Source: Flavobacteriales bacterium UBA5040 (lineage in GTDB: Bacteria; Bacteroidota; Bacteroidia; Flavobacteriales; Weeksellaceae). From it: a stretch of DNA of 64,000 bases. The notes beneath the pieces were generated by a model. It worked only from the letters and a program-made list of their open reading frames with translations. It was not told where the DNA came from and searched no databases. Below are positions 41,592 to 50,370 of this stretch, in pieces. A program made the position numbers and the translations under genes. Positions within the stretch are counted from its first letter, which is position 1, and each line of letters opens with the position of its first letter. Where the stretch lies: NCBI GenBank assembly GCA_002415135.1, contig DIBY01000001.1, positions 155,040-219,039 on the forward strand, in the 5' to 3' direction.

Positions 41592-44500
41592 ATGAAAACT
41601 TTGTTAAAAAGTCTTTGCTTATTCTCCCTATTATTTACTTCCTTTTTATTCGCTCAAACCATCACTAAATCAACTTTCCTGGTTAAAGGTGAATGCGCGA
41701 TGTGTAAAGAAAGAATTGAAAGTACCGCAAAAAAAACAGGCGCCAAAACTGCCAACTGGAACTCAACAACGCAACAGCTTGCAGTAGAATTTGACGCTGA
41801 TAAAACTTCATCGGATCAAATTTTACAGAAAATTGCAGATGCCGGACACGACAACGAAAAGTTCACCGCAATTGACGCTGTTTATGCAAACCTTCCTTCC
41901 TGCTGTCTTTATGAAAGAGCTCCTTCTTTTATTAAAACCGAAACAGCTACTCCAGCAGCGAAAAAAGACAATCAATTTTTTGTTCGCGGAAATTGTGGCT
42001 CGTGTAAAGCAAGAATCGAAAAAGCTGCTGCAAGTGCTGGTGCCGATTCATCCAGTTGGGATGCAGATACGCAAATCGTAACCTTAAACTTTGATCCTGC
42101 AAAAACGTCAGCAGATAAGATCTTGAAAAAAATCGCAGAAGTCGGACACGATAACGAAAAATATACGACCAAAGATGATACCTATAAAAATCTTCCTGGA
42201 TGTTGTCTGTACGACCGCGAGTTACCACTAGGTGTAAAAAGCGACTTGGTTCACCATGATGAAGAACCAGCAGTTAAAAAAGGTTTTTCTGATCAACCCT
42301 TAAAGAAGGATAATCAATTTTTTGTTCGTGGAAATTGTGGATCTTGTAAAGCAAGAATTGAAAAAGCTGCCGCAAGTGCTGGCGCCGATTCATCTAGCTG
42401 GGACGCAGATACACAAATCGTAACCTTAAACTTCGATCCTGCTAAAACTTCAGCAGATACAATTTTGAAAAAAATCGCAGAAGTCGGACACGATAACGAA
42501 AAATATACGACCAAAGATGACGCCTATAAAAATCTTCCTGGATGTTGTCTGTACGACCGCGAGTTGCCCCTAGGTGTGAAAAGCGATCTGGTTCATCATG
42601 AAGAAGAAGCGCCCGCACCGAAAAAAGATTTCACGCAACATGCCGATCATTTCGATAAATCGATTGAAGAAGTTCGGTTGATCAGACTTGCTGATGCCAC
42701 GGCTTTAAGTAGAAAAGAAACGAGCTTGACTTTTAATATCGGGACCAAAGAATTATTGAAAGCTGCATGTTGTAACCTATCTGAAAGTTTTGAAACCAAT
42801 GCTACCGTAGATGTTTCTTTTACCAATGCAGTAACAGGAACAAAGCAATTGAAAATGTTAGGTTTGGATCAAAAATACACTTCGCTAACCAAAGAACTTT
42901 TGCCATCGATTCGTGGATTAGCAGCACCATACGGACTGAACTTAATCCCAGGAAGATGGATCGGAGGAATCCAGTTAACAAAAGGTGGAAGCACCGTAGT
43001 AAACGGGTACGAAAGTATTACCGGACAGATCAATACCGAACTGTTGAAATTTAACGAACAACCCGAAACCGCAGTCAACTTTTTTGGTGACGCAAACGGA
43101 AGATTAGAAACCAATATTACAACTACTTCTCAATTGAACGGTAAGTGGAATCAATCGGTTTTGCTTCATGGCAATGCAACTCTTGGGAAAAAAGATTCCA
43201 ATAATGATGGCTTTTTAGATCAGCCGACAGGAAACCAAATCAATGCAGCCTATCTTTTAAATTATAATGATTTGGAAGGCTCAGGATTAGGAACGCATTT
43301 CGGAATCAGCTTTGTAAAAGATGAAAGGTTTGGCGGACAGACTGCATTTGACAAAAAGATCGATCGTTCACAACAAAGTGCTTACGGAGTTGGAATCGAT
43401 CTTTCAAGATTTGAGATCTGGAATAAAACCGGCTACATATTCAAAGGTAAACCTTACCAAAGTATTGGTTGGATGAATCAGTTTACGACGCATCAACAGG
43501 ATAGTTTCTTCGGGAACAGAAATTATTGGGGAAATCAAAATACGTTCTACTCGAACTTGGTTTTTGAAAGTATCATTGGCAACTCAAACAATAAATTTAA
43601 AACCGGAGCAAGTTTTTTATATGATCAGTACGATGAAGATTATCTGACTCAAAATTATAAAAGAACCGAAACCGTTCCTGGCGTATTTTTCGAATATACT
43701 TTGACAGGCTTAAAATATACTTTGGTTGCTGGTGCAAGAACAGATTTTCACAATTTAGCGGGCACGCAGTTTACGCCAAGAGTGAACTTTAAATATGACC
43801 TTTTTGACAAAACAATTCTTCGCCTTTCAGCTGGAAGAGGTTTCAGAACGGCTAACGTTTTCGCAGAAAGTCAACAATATTTCGGATCGAACAGACAGAT
43901 AGAGATCCTGGAAAATGGTGGTAAGATCAATGGTTTAGAACCAGAAATTGCTTGGAATTACGGAGCAAGTCTTCAGCAGGAATTTAGATTATTCAATAGA
44001 AAAGCAACTTTAGTAGCAGATTTCTTTAGAACAGATTTCCAAAATCAAGTTTTGACAGATTTGGATATCTCCCCGCAAAAAATCGTCTTTTACAATTTAA
44101 AAGGAGAATCATTTGCCAACAGTTTTCAAACCCAGTTGGATTTTACACCAGCGAAGAATCTAGAAATGAGATTGGCGTATAAGTATTATGATGTACAGGC
44201 AAATTTCATCGATGGCCAAAGAGAAATTCCTTTTATGGCAAAAAACAGAGGATTCTTTAATGCTTCTTATTCGACCGATAAAACAGACAAAGGTGCTTTC
44301 TGGAATATGGATGCGACCCTACAGTTAATTGGTCAACAGAAACTTCCGAACTTAAATGCTAATCCTTTAGAATACAGAATACCAGAATATTCAAAAAGTT
44401 ACTCAACACTTAATGCGCAGATCTCCAGAAACTTTAATAAAAGTATTCGTGCTTATGTTGGTGGAGAAAACCTGTTAGGTTATACACAGGACAATCCGAT

Positions 44501-44603
44501 CATTGATGCCGAAAATCCTTTCGGAAACTACTTTGATGCGGGAATGGTTTACGCGCCAATTATGGGAGCAAATGTATATTTCGGTGTAGATTTTAAGTTC
44601 TAA
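41592..44603 (+). CDS. TonB-dependent receptor with three N-terminal heavy-metal-associated modules
   Basis: An outer-membrane protein of 1003 residues: signal peptide (1-22), three HMA-like modules, then a TonB plug and barrel. Each module has a CxxC loop (C35/C38 in GECAMCKERIE; C135/C138 and C249/C252 in GNCGSCKARIE) and a paired CC behind it (104-105, 204-205, 318-319; NLPGCCLY). The plug starts near residue 350 (LIPGRWIGGIQLTKGGSTVV), the barrel ends YFGVDFKF. It probably imports or senses a metal such as copper. No TonB-box or CarboxypepD_reg domain was recognised in front. Modules 2 and 3 are nearly identical. Confidence 0.85.
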   Translation: MKTLLKSLCLFSLLFTSFLFAQTITKSTFLVKGECAMCKERIESTAKKTGAKTANWNSTTQQLAVEFDADKTSSDQILQKIADAGHDNEKFTAIDAVYANLPSCCLYERAPSFIKTETATPAAKKDNQFFVRGNCGSCKARIEKAAASAGADSSSWDADTQIVTLNFDPAKTSADKILKKIAEVGHDNEKYTTKDDTYKNLPGCCLYDRELPLGVKSDLVHHDEEPAVKKGFSDQPLKKDNQFFVRGNCGSCKARIEKAAASAGADSSSWDADTQIVTLNFDPAKTSADTILKKIAEVGHDNEKYTTKDDAYKNLPGCCLYDRELPLGVKSDLVHHEEEAPAPKKDFTQHADHFDKSIEEVRLIRLADATALSRKETSLTFNIGTKELLKAACCNLSESFETNATVDVSFTNAVTGTKQLKMLGLDQKYTSLTKELLPSIRGLAAPYGLNLIPGRWIGGIQLTKGGSTVVNGYESITGQINTELLKFNEQPETAVNFFGDANGRLETNITTTSQLNGKWNQSVLLHGNATLGKKDSNNDGFLDQPTGNQINAAYLLNYNDLEGSGLGTHFGISFVKDERFGGQTAFDKKIDRSQQSAYGVGIDLSRFEIWNKTGYIFKGKPYQSIGWMNQFTTHQQDSFFGNRNYWGNQNTFYSNLVFESIIGNSNNKFKTGASFLYDQYDEDYLTQNYKRTETVPGVFFEYTLTGLKYTLVAGARTDFHNLAGTQFTPRVNFKYDLFDKTILRLSAGRGFRTANVFAESQQYFGSNRQIEILENGGKINGLEPEIAWNYGASLQQEFRLFNRKATLVADFFRTDFQNQVLTDLDISPQKIVFYNLKGESFANSFQTQLDFTPAKNLEMRLAYKYYDVQANFIDGQREIPFMAKNRGFFNASYSTDKTDKGAFWNMDATLQLIGQQKLPNLNANPLEYRIPEYSKSYSTLNAQISRNFNKSIRAYVGGENLLGYTQDNPIIDAENPFGNYFDAGMVYAPIMGANVYFGVDFKF
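41964..42602 (+). repeat. Tandem repeat of two near-identical metal-binding modules
   Basis: Base 41964 onward recurs at 42306, offset 342 bases (114 codons), for about 297 bases per copy. The protein copies differ at only about three residues in about 100. The first half differs at many third positions, while the section from the AATCGCAGAAGTCGGACACG block to the CC motif is almost base-identical, which suggests partial gene conversion. Confidence 0.8.
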
Positions 44604-44635
44604 TTAAATTTCCTATTTTTGAAAAAAAAGAAAAG

Positions 44636-45109
44636 ATGAGAATATTACCTTTATTAATAGCAAGTGCGACACTTCTTTATTCATGCGATAAGAAAGAAGC
44701 ATCTACGACGGAAAACGCAGCTATTACAGCGACGGCAACTGATTCAACAAATGTGAGTGTTGCAAAGACGAGTGCTGATGTAACTTCACAAGACGCTACT
44801 GCAATTGCAGCGAATACTCCAAGTGATAAACCAGCTTTGAACCCAGAACATGGTCTGCCGTATCACCGTTGCGAAATAGCTGTCGGAGCGCCGATTGACA
44901 GTGCACCAACACAGCAAGCGCCGCAACAAGTTGTACCACAACAAACGGCTGCAAGCAACAGTTTTAACACCAATCCGATTTCACCTTCTTTAGCACCATC
45001 TTCTGCGCCGGCGTCAGTTCAGGCAACAGGTCCGAAGCCTGCTAATAATCCGGCACACGGACAACCTCATCACCGTTGTGATTTAGAAGTTGGAGCGCCT
45101 TTAACATAA
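44636..45109 (+). CDS. Lipoprotein with duplicated His/Cys motif
   Basis: A protein of 157 residues; the lipobox LYSCDKK puts the lipid cysteine at 17. A Thr/Ser/Ala-rich linker joins two copies of a motif: NPEHGLPYHRCEIAVGAP (69-86) and NPAHGQPHHRCDLEVGAP (138-155). Each has two to three histidines and a cysteine in an arrangement suited to metal binding. It follows the metal-module receptor by 32 bases, likely in one transcript. Metal identity and function are inferred. Confidence 0.7.
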   Translation: MRILPLLIASATLLYSCDKKEASTTENAAITATATDSTNVSVAKTSADVTSQDATAIAANTPSDKPALNPEHGLPYHRCEIAVGAPIDSAPTQQAPQQVVPQQTAASNSFNTNPISPSLAPSSAPASVQATGPKPANNPAHGQPHHRCDLEVGAPLT

Positions 45110-45145
45110 AGGTAGACGAAAAATAATAATTGTATTTGATAGTGT

Positions 45146-45175
45146 AAACCTCGGCTTTGGTCGGGGTTTTTATTT
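45146..45175 (+). terminator. Intrinsic terminator
   Basis: AAACCTCG pairs with CGGGGTTT (one G-U) around an eight-base loop and leads into TTATTTT. Closes the receptor operon. Confidence 0.65.
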
Positions 45176-45676
45176 TAGATAAACCAATTCATCTTTGAAT
45201 TCATCATCCAGGCTTTGAAGGACTTTGGCTGTTTTCGTTTTATCAATCAAGTCTTTAACGAAAAAACTGGTTTCAAAAAACTGTCGATGAACGCCTGGAA
45301 GTAATTGCATGAAGTAATTCATTCCAACCTCATTATTGTGAAGATCCATTTTCGTTTCTAATGGTTTATTAGGGAAAAGTTCTTCATGTAAATCGGTCAT
45401 TTTCTTACAATATTCCAAAGCTTTCTTGGGAGAGGAGATCTTGCAACAATACATCATGATCAAACAAGTCCACAACGAATGTCGAAAAGCATTACCTACT
45501 CCATTATTGGAATGGGTTTTTGGAAAATGTTTTTGAGCTAAAGTGAAACTTCTGAGCGTGGCATAAAATCCCATTATTGAAAATAGCGGATGCGGAAGCG
45601 TCAATCGCAAAAGTTTCATGATCTTGTTGAAACTCAAGGATTTTAAAGCATTAAATATAATTTTGATGTTCCTCAT
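45170..45676 (-). CDS. DUF6973 domain protein
   Basis: About 168 residues from the ATG MRNIKIIFNALKS (45676); the longer frame starts with TTG. GVGNAFRHSLWTCLIMMYCC and KMDLHNNEVGMNYFMQLLPG fit the conserved parts of DUF6973. No signal peptide. Function unknown. Confidence 0.75.
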   Translation of the reverse strand: MRNIKIIFNALKSLSFNKIMKLLRLTLPHPLFSIMGFYATLRSFTLAQKHFPKTHSNNGVGNAFRHSLWTCLIMMYCCKISSPKKALEYCKKMTDLHEELFPNKPLETKMDLHNNEVGMNYFMQLLPGVHRQFFETSFFVKDLIDKTKTAKVLQSLDDEFKDELVYLK

Positions 45677-45713
45677 AAAAAGAAATCCCACCTCCAATGA
45701 GGTGAGATTTTAT
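45677..45713 (-). terminator. Intrinsic terminator after accD
   Basis: On the minus strand AAATCTCACCTC, loop ATTG, GAGGTGGGATTT, then CTTTTT. It lies between accD and the DUF6973 gene. Confidence 0.75.
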
Positions 45714-45730
45714 TAAATATTTAAACTCTT

Positions 45731-46582
45731 TTAAACGTGGCTTAAAAGTTTTACTGTTTTCGAAACTTTGTCCTTGATCTCCGTTCTTTTAACGATGAAA
45801 TCTACAAATCCTTTCTCTTGCAAAAATTCGGAAGTCTGGAAACCTTCCGGTAAATCTTTACCAATAGTTTCACGGATAACACGTGGCCCAGCGAAACCGA
45901 TTAAAGCTCCTGGTTCTGCCATAATGATATCTGCTGTCATCGCGAATGATGCGGTAATTCCACCAAAAGTAGGATCACACAAATAAGCGATGTACAATAA
46001 ACCAGCTTCTGAAAGTTGCGCCAACTTCGACTGAACTTTTGCCAATTGCATTAGGGAATAGGTGGCTTCCTGCATTCTCGCTCCACCAGATTGACAGATG
46101 ATCATGTAAGGAAGTTTGTTTTCGATACAATAATCAACTGCTCTTCGGATTTTTTCGCCCATCACTGAACCTAATGATCCACCGATAAAACTAAAATCCA
46201 TACAAGAAATGACCATCTTTTCCCCATTAACCGTTCCAACTGCATTTCTGATTGAATCTGTTAATTTCGTTTTCGCTTTTACTTCTTTCAAACGGTCGGT
46301 GTAAGACTTGGTATCTTTGAAGTTCAACATATCTACACTCTCTACATTAGCATCGAGTTCTGTAAATTTATTTTCATCAAAAAGAATCGAAAAGAATTCT
46401 CTACTTCCTATTCTTACGTGGAACCCATCTTCTGGAGACACATAATTATTGGCTTTCAACTCTTCGTGTTCTACCACTTTTCCACTCGGCGTTTGATGCC
46501 AAAGTCCTTTGGGAACGTCTTTTTTATCTTCCGTAGAAGTCGTAATATTCTGTGTTTTCCTTTTAAACCAGTCGAATGCCAT
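45731..46582 (-). CDS. accD: Acetyl-CoA carboxylase carboxyltransferase beta subunit
   Basis: A protein of 283 residues; with AccA it transfers CO2 from biotin to acetyl-CoA in fatty acid synthesis. Catalytic-domain motifs include ISCMDFSFIGGSLGSVMGEK, QSGGARMQE and DPTFGGITASFAM. The first 60 residues contain no cysteine, so the N-terminal zinc ribbon seen in Escherichia coli AccD is absent; this short form is usual for Flavobacteriia. Confidence 0.95.
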   Translation of the reverse strand: MAFDWFKRKTQNITTSTEDKKDVPKGLWHQTPSGKVVEHEELKANNYVSPEDGFHVRIGSREFFSILFDENKFTELDANVESVDMLNFKDTKSYTDRLKEVKAKTKLTDSIRNAVGTVNGEKMVISCMDFSFIGGSLGSVMGEKIRRAVDYCIENKLPYMIICQSGGARMQEATYSLMQLAKVQSKLAQLSEAGLLYIAYLCDPTFGGITASFAMTADIIMAEPGALIGFAGPRVIRETIGKDLPEGFQTSEFLQEKGFVDFIVKRTEIKDKVSKTVKLLSHV

Positions 46583-46654
46583 ATTTTTCTAAATTTTAGA
46601 TTTTAGATTTTAGATTAAAAACAAATAAGTTTATTTAAAATCTGAAATTTATAT

Positions 46655-47722
46655 TTAAAGAGTGTTGATGTTGTTCAAATCTTCAAATGCCTGAACCAAT
46701 CTTGTGCTAAAGGTTTCTTCACCTTTTCTCACCCAACCTCTTGGATCGTAATATTTTTTGTTTGGTAAATCAGCACCATCTGGGTTACCGACTTGCGTTC
46801 TTAGATATTCCACTTTTTCTACCATGTAATCTCTGATTCCTTCAGTATAGGCAAACTGTAAATCAGTATCGATATTCATTTTAATTACTCCATAATCAAT
46901 AGCTTCTCTGATCTCTTCCAATGAAGAACCCGATCCACCATGGAATACGAAGTTAATTGGTTCTGCTCCAAGGCCAAATTTTTCAGAAACAAATTTCTGA
47001 GAATTATCAAGAATTTTTGGTGTTAATTTCACGTTACCTGGTTTGTATACTCCGTGTACGTTTCCAAAAGCTGCTGCGATCGTAAAGTTTGGAGAGATTG
47101 CACTTAATCTTTCGTAAGCGTAAGCAACTTCATCTGGTTGTGTATATAATTTTGAAGAATCTACTCCTGAATTATCAACACCATCTTCTTCACCACCAGT
47201 AATCCCAAGTTCGATTTCTAAAGTCATTCCCATTTTTGCCATTCTCTCGAAATACTTGCAAGACATGTCCATATTTTCTTCGATTGATTCTTCAGATAAA
47301 TCAAGCATATGAGATGAATAAAGCGATTTTCCTGTTTGTGCGAAAAACTCTTCGTTGGCATCCATTAAACCATCGATCCAAGGCAATAATTTTTTTGCAC
47401 AGTGGTCAGTATGCAAAATTACGGTTGCTCCGTATGCTTCTGCTAAAGTATGAATATGTTTTGCGCCAGCGATACCTCCTAAAATGGCAGCTTGCTGACC
47501 GTCATTGCTTAAACCTTTTCCTGCATTGAAAGCAGCGCCTCCATTAGAGAACTGAATAATGATCGGTGAGTTCAATTTTGCGGCAGTTTCTAAGGCTGCA
47601 TTTACATTACTTGAACCAATCACATTCACTGCGGGAAGTGCAAATTTATTTTCCTTCGCGTATTGGAAAATGTCTGTAACCATTTGCCCTGTGGCAACTC
47701 CTGCTGGAAATTTCTTGCTCAT
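46655..47722 (-). CDS. fbaA: Class II fructose-bisphosphate aldolase
   Basis: A protein of 355 residues that splits fructose 1,6-bisphosphate in glycolysis using zinc. Zinc ligands fit ILHTDHCAKKLLPW, NVHGVYKPGNVKL and FVFHGGSGSSLEEI. Length matches the FbaA subgroup. A TTTTAGA-type tandem repeat lies in the gap toward accD. Confidence 0.95.
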   Translation of the reverse strand: MSKKFPAGVATGQMVTDIFQYAKENKFALPAVNVIGSSNVNAALETAAKLNSPIIIQFSNGGAAFNAGKGLSNDGQQAAILGGIAGAKHIHTLAEAYGATVILHTDHCAKKLLPWIDGLMDANEEFFAQTGKSLYSSHMLDLSEESIEENMDMSCKYFERMAKMGMTLEIELGITGGEEDGVDNSGVDSSKLYTQPDEVAYAYERLSAISPNFTIAAAFGNVHGVYKPGNVKLTPKILDNSQKFVSEKFGLGAEPINFVFHGGSGSSLEEIREAIDYGVIKMNIDTDLQFAYTEGIRDYMVEKVEYLRTQVGNPDGADLPNKKYYDPRGWVRKGEETFSTRLVQAFEDLNNINTL

Positions 47723-47793
47723 AACTGATATTTTTATAGATTTATTATTTGCTGTTTTAGGAACAGTAAAGTTAAGGATTTTAAGTGAAATAT

Positions 47794-48660
47794 TTAATTT
47801 CTTTTATCATTACCCCAAAGCAGTTTTTGACGGATTGTTTCGTAGAAACTCAGGTTAGTCGGATGAATGAGGAGTATTTTAAAATGGGCTTTGCGCAAGA
47901 TGATTTCTACATCGGTTTCCATATGAAACAGTCTGGAATCCAGCGAAAGCGAATATTGTGGAACGCGGCTTTTTACCTTTAAATGAATTTCTACATCATC
48001 ATTAACAATGAGTGGACGAACATTTAAATTGTGTGGTGCAATTGGCGTAATAACGAACGTGTTGTTGCTGGGTGTGATAATTGGACCACCGCAACTAAGA
48101 GAATAAGCGGTGGAGCCAGTTGGGGTAGAAATGATAATTCCGTCGCCCCAGAAAGTATTTAAAAATTCACCATTAATATAGGACTCCACCGTAATCATCG
48201 CGGTTGTTTCCTTTCTGGAAATGGTGAGGTCATTTAAAGCAAAAGGAAAAAACATCGAATTGTTCGGCGAGATAATTTCAATCACCGATCGTTCGCTGAT
48301 TTTCATGTCTCCTTTAATAATTCCATCGAGTTCTAAAAAAACTTCATCTTTCGTAAAACTTGCTAAGAAACCAAGTCTTCCCGTATTTACACCGACCACA
48401 GGAATTTGTAAATCCTGAACAAAAAGCAGGGAATTAACAATTGTTCCATCGCCACCAAAGGTGAAAAACAAATCTACTTTCATTTCGCGCAAATCTTCTT
48501 TATGCGCAAAGGTTTCGAAGTTTTTCGAGAACTGCATTGCATTGGCCATTTCCTCATACAACACTGCCTGAACCCCTCTTTTCTCGAGTTCGGAAACAAA
48601 TTTACTTAGATACAAAAACGTATCTAAATCATTTTTTTGAGAGTAAATGGCTGCCTTCAT
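47794..48660 (-). CDS. nadK: NAD kinase
   Basis: Phosphorylates NAD to NADP. The GGDGTIVNSLLFVQD motif and NTGRLGFLASF fit the catalytic region, with DGIIISTPTGSTAYSLSCGG and the C-terminal MLNVR-like NLNVRPLIVNDDVE. 288 residues is normal. It starts 5 bases after the CBS gene, so the two are co-transcribed. Confidence 0.95.
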   Translation of the reverse strand: MKAAIYSQKNDLDTFLYLSKFVSELEKRGVQAVLYEEMANAMQFSKNFETFAHKEDLREMKVDLFFTFGGDGTIVNSLLFVQDLQIPVVGVNTGRLGFLASFTKDEVFLELDGIIKGDMKISERSVIEIISPNNSMFFPFALNDLTISRKETTAMITVESYINGEFLNTFWGDGIIISTPTGSTAYSLSCGGPIITPSNNTFVITPIAPHNLNVRPLIVNDDVEIHLKVKSRVPQYSLSLDSRLFHMETDVEIILRKAHFKILLIHPTNLSFYETIRQKLLWGNDKRN

Positions 48661-48665
48661 CTTTA

Positions 48666-49319
48666 TTAAAATTCCATATATTTTTGAAAAAATCCAAAAC
48701 GATCTTTCAATAATTCTTCTTTTTCGTCGTCATAGTATTTTAGGACGACGTTGTAACCATATCTTTCAAAGGTTTCATCAATTGAACTTAGGTTTTCGCT
48801 GCTTATTTTTAAAGTAATCTGCACATCATCTTCGACGAACGCACTGATATAACATCCGTAAATCTTTCCATTATTTGACTCGACAATTTTACAGACGTCG
48901 GTCATCGAATAACTTCTTTTATTGATCTGAACAACCAACAACGCTCCGTTTTCTGAAAACAAAGGATATTTCGCAAACTCGCAGAAAACATCATCGCAGG
49001 AAAGATATCCCTGGTATTTTTCCAGTTTATTAATAATCGGAACGACGTTGCTGTTGAAGGTATGAAAGAGTTTAATTGAATCTAAAATATTTCCATCATC
49101 CAGCAAAGCGAATTTTTCAAAATGATGTTCTAAGGTTGCCAAAGTTCCTTCAGCACTTTCCTCTAAGAATTGCTGACTTAACGCGCCCAGATAAAAACCT
49201 TTCTTTTTGATAAAGATATGAGAATAACCAAATTCTTTAGCCACCTCATTTGCCTCTTCAATGGAAGCACTGGTATTGAACGCCGGATAATCTTTAGAAA
49301 TGTAATCTTTGATAAACAT
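48666..49319 (-). CDS. CBS-domain protein
   Basis: A protein of 217 residues: an N-terminal CBS pair (MFIKDYISKDYPAFNTSASI; FKFALLDDGNILDSIKLFHT-like region) and a C-terminal part with an ACT-like beta pattern (IYGCYISAFVEDDVQITLKI). CBS pairs bind adenosyl ligands. It lies directly before nadK, as in many Bacteroidota. A minus-strand TAAATTTG box (49331-49324) overlaps the start region. Confidence 0.85.
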   Translation of the reverse strand: MFIKDYISKDYPAFNTSASIEEANEVAKEFGYSHIFIKKKGFYLGALSQQFLEESAEGTLATLEHHFEKFALLDDGNILDSIKLFHTFNSNVVPIINKLEKYQGYLSCDDVFCEFAKYPLFSENGALLVVQINKRSYSMTDVCKIVESNNGKIYGCYISAFVEDDVQITLKISSENLSSIDETFERYGYNVVLKYYDDEKEELLKDRFGFFQKYMEF

Positions 49320-49389
49320 TAGCCAAATTTAGCAAAATATTAAAAGAGAAAGGGTCTTTTTAAAATAAAATAAGATTTACGAAAATAAA

Positions 49390-49422
49390 TTTGGAAACTA
49401 TAATATTAATTATATATCTTTG
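49390..49422 (+). promoter_or_regulatory. Orphan promoter with no plus-strand gene
   Basis: TTTG (49390-49393), a 21-base spacer, TATCTTTG (49415-49422). The tRNA promoter in this window has the same spacing. No plus-strand ORF follows; a terminator lies 70 bases downstream. Confidence 0.55.
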
Positions 49423-49427
49423 TCGCC

Positions 49428-49497
49428 TTTCATTTTTACTTTTTATTAGATTTATTTAAAACCGCACGACTTTCGGGTCTTGCGGTTTTTCTTTTTT
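49428..49497 (+). ncRNA. Candidate small RNA, antisense to the DMT transporter 3' end
   Basis: From the predicted start near 49428, a stretch of about 70 bases ends in AAAACCGCACGAC (49458-49470), loop, GTCTTGCGGTTTT (49477-49489), followed by T-rich sequence up to 49497. The T tract is on the plus strand, so the hairpin acts as a plus-strand terminator and not chiefly as that of the minus-strand gene. Promoter and terminator together define a transcription unit without a protein. The end overlaps the last ten codons of the minus-strand gene. Function unknown; not seen experimentally. Confidence 0.5.
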
Positions 49498-50370
49498 CTC
49501 CACTTTCGCTCTTAAGAAAATCAGTCCCGCAAGAATGACAAATGCGCCTACAAACTGCATCGGAGTTAGGGTTTCACCATCTAACATCCCCCAGATCACC
49601 GCAACAACAGGCATTAATAAAGTTACTGTAGATGCAAACAAAGGCGTGGATATATTAAGCAAACGATAATTCAACATCATCGCTAAGCCAGTTCCGAAGA
49701 TTGAAAGTAAACTCACAAAGCCTAATCCAATAAACAAATCTTTGTTCGGTTGTAGGTCATTAAAGAATCCTGCGATCACCAAAGAGATAAGCGACGGGAC
49801 AATTAAAACAAATGAAAATACGAAAGCAGAAAGTATTTTTGCAGGAATATCACTGAGTTTAGACTTTACAGTCGTCATTGAAATCGCATAGCCTAAAGTT
49901 GCCACGAGAAGTAAAACGATTGGAATTAACTTTAGTTCGCCACCTTCACCACCAGAAAACGCCAAGATGCAGGCTCCCGAAAAACTGATCGCTACGCCGA
50001 TCAATTGTCTTTTTGTAGTTGAAAATTTCCAAAATAAAAATCCGACAATAATAACAAAGATCGGCATCATCGAATTGACGATACCCGCAATACTACTGCT
50101 AACGGCAGTTTCGGCAATCGGGAACAAAAACATTGGAATAAAATTACCGGTGATTGCCGCGAGAATAAGCCACTTCAAATGTTTTTTAGGAAATTTTTTA
50201 ATGTTACTGATCGCCAGTGGAAGCAAAAGAATTCCGGCAATTAAAACGCGCAAAGCCCCCACTTCATAAGGATTAAAGTGCTCCAGTGATTTTTTAATAA
50301 GTATAAATGAAGAACCCCAAATAATGGAGAGCGTTATCAGCAAAACCCATTTTTCTTTTTCAGGATTCAT
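49456..50370 (-). CDS. EamA/DMT-superfamily transporter
   Basis: A protein of 304 residues with ten hydrophobic helices in two repeated EamA halves (SIIWGSSFILIKKSLEHFNP at the start of the first; GLIFLRAKVEKKEK at the end). Such proteins export metabolites or amino acids. The start overlaps aat by 11 bases. A hairpin lies across the stop codon. Confidence 0.88.
   Translation of the reverse strand: MNPEKEKWVLLITLSIIWGSSFILIKKSLEHFNPYEVGALRVLIAGILLLPLAISNIKKFPKKHLKWLILAAITGNFIPMFLFPIAETAVSSSIAGIVNSMMPIFVIIVGFLFWKFSTTKRQLIGVAISFSGACILAFSGGEGGELKLIPIVLLLVATLGYAISMTTVKSKLSDIPAKILSAFVFSFVLIVPSLISLVIAGFFNDLQPNKDLFIGLGFVSLLSIFGTGLAMMLNYRLLNISTPLFASTVTLLMPVVAVIWGMLDGETLTPMQFVGAFVILAGLIFLRAKVEKKEKPQDPKVVRF

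Noticed and set aside
41972..42514. Repeated minus-strand ORFs (66 residues each) within the receptor gene
   Set aside because: They are identical shadows of the duplicated metal modules, not genes.
46583..46654. TTTTAGA tandem repeat between accD and fbaA
   Set aside because: Short AT-rich slippage repeat with no structure or matching copies that I can support as an element.
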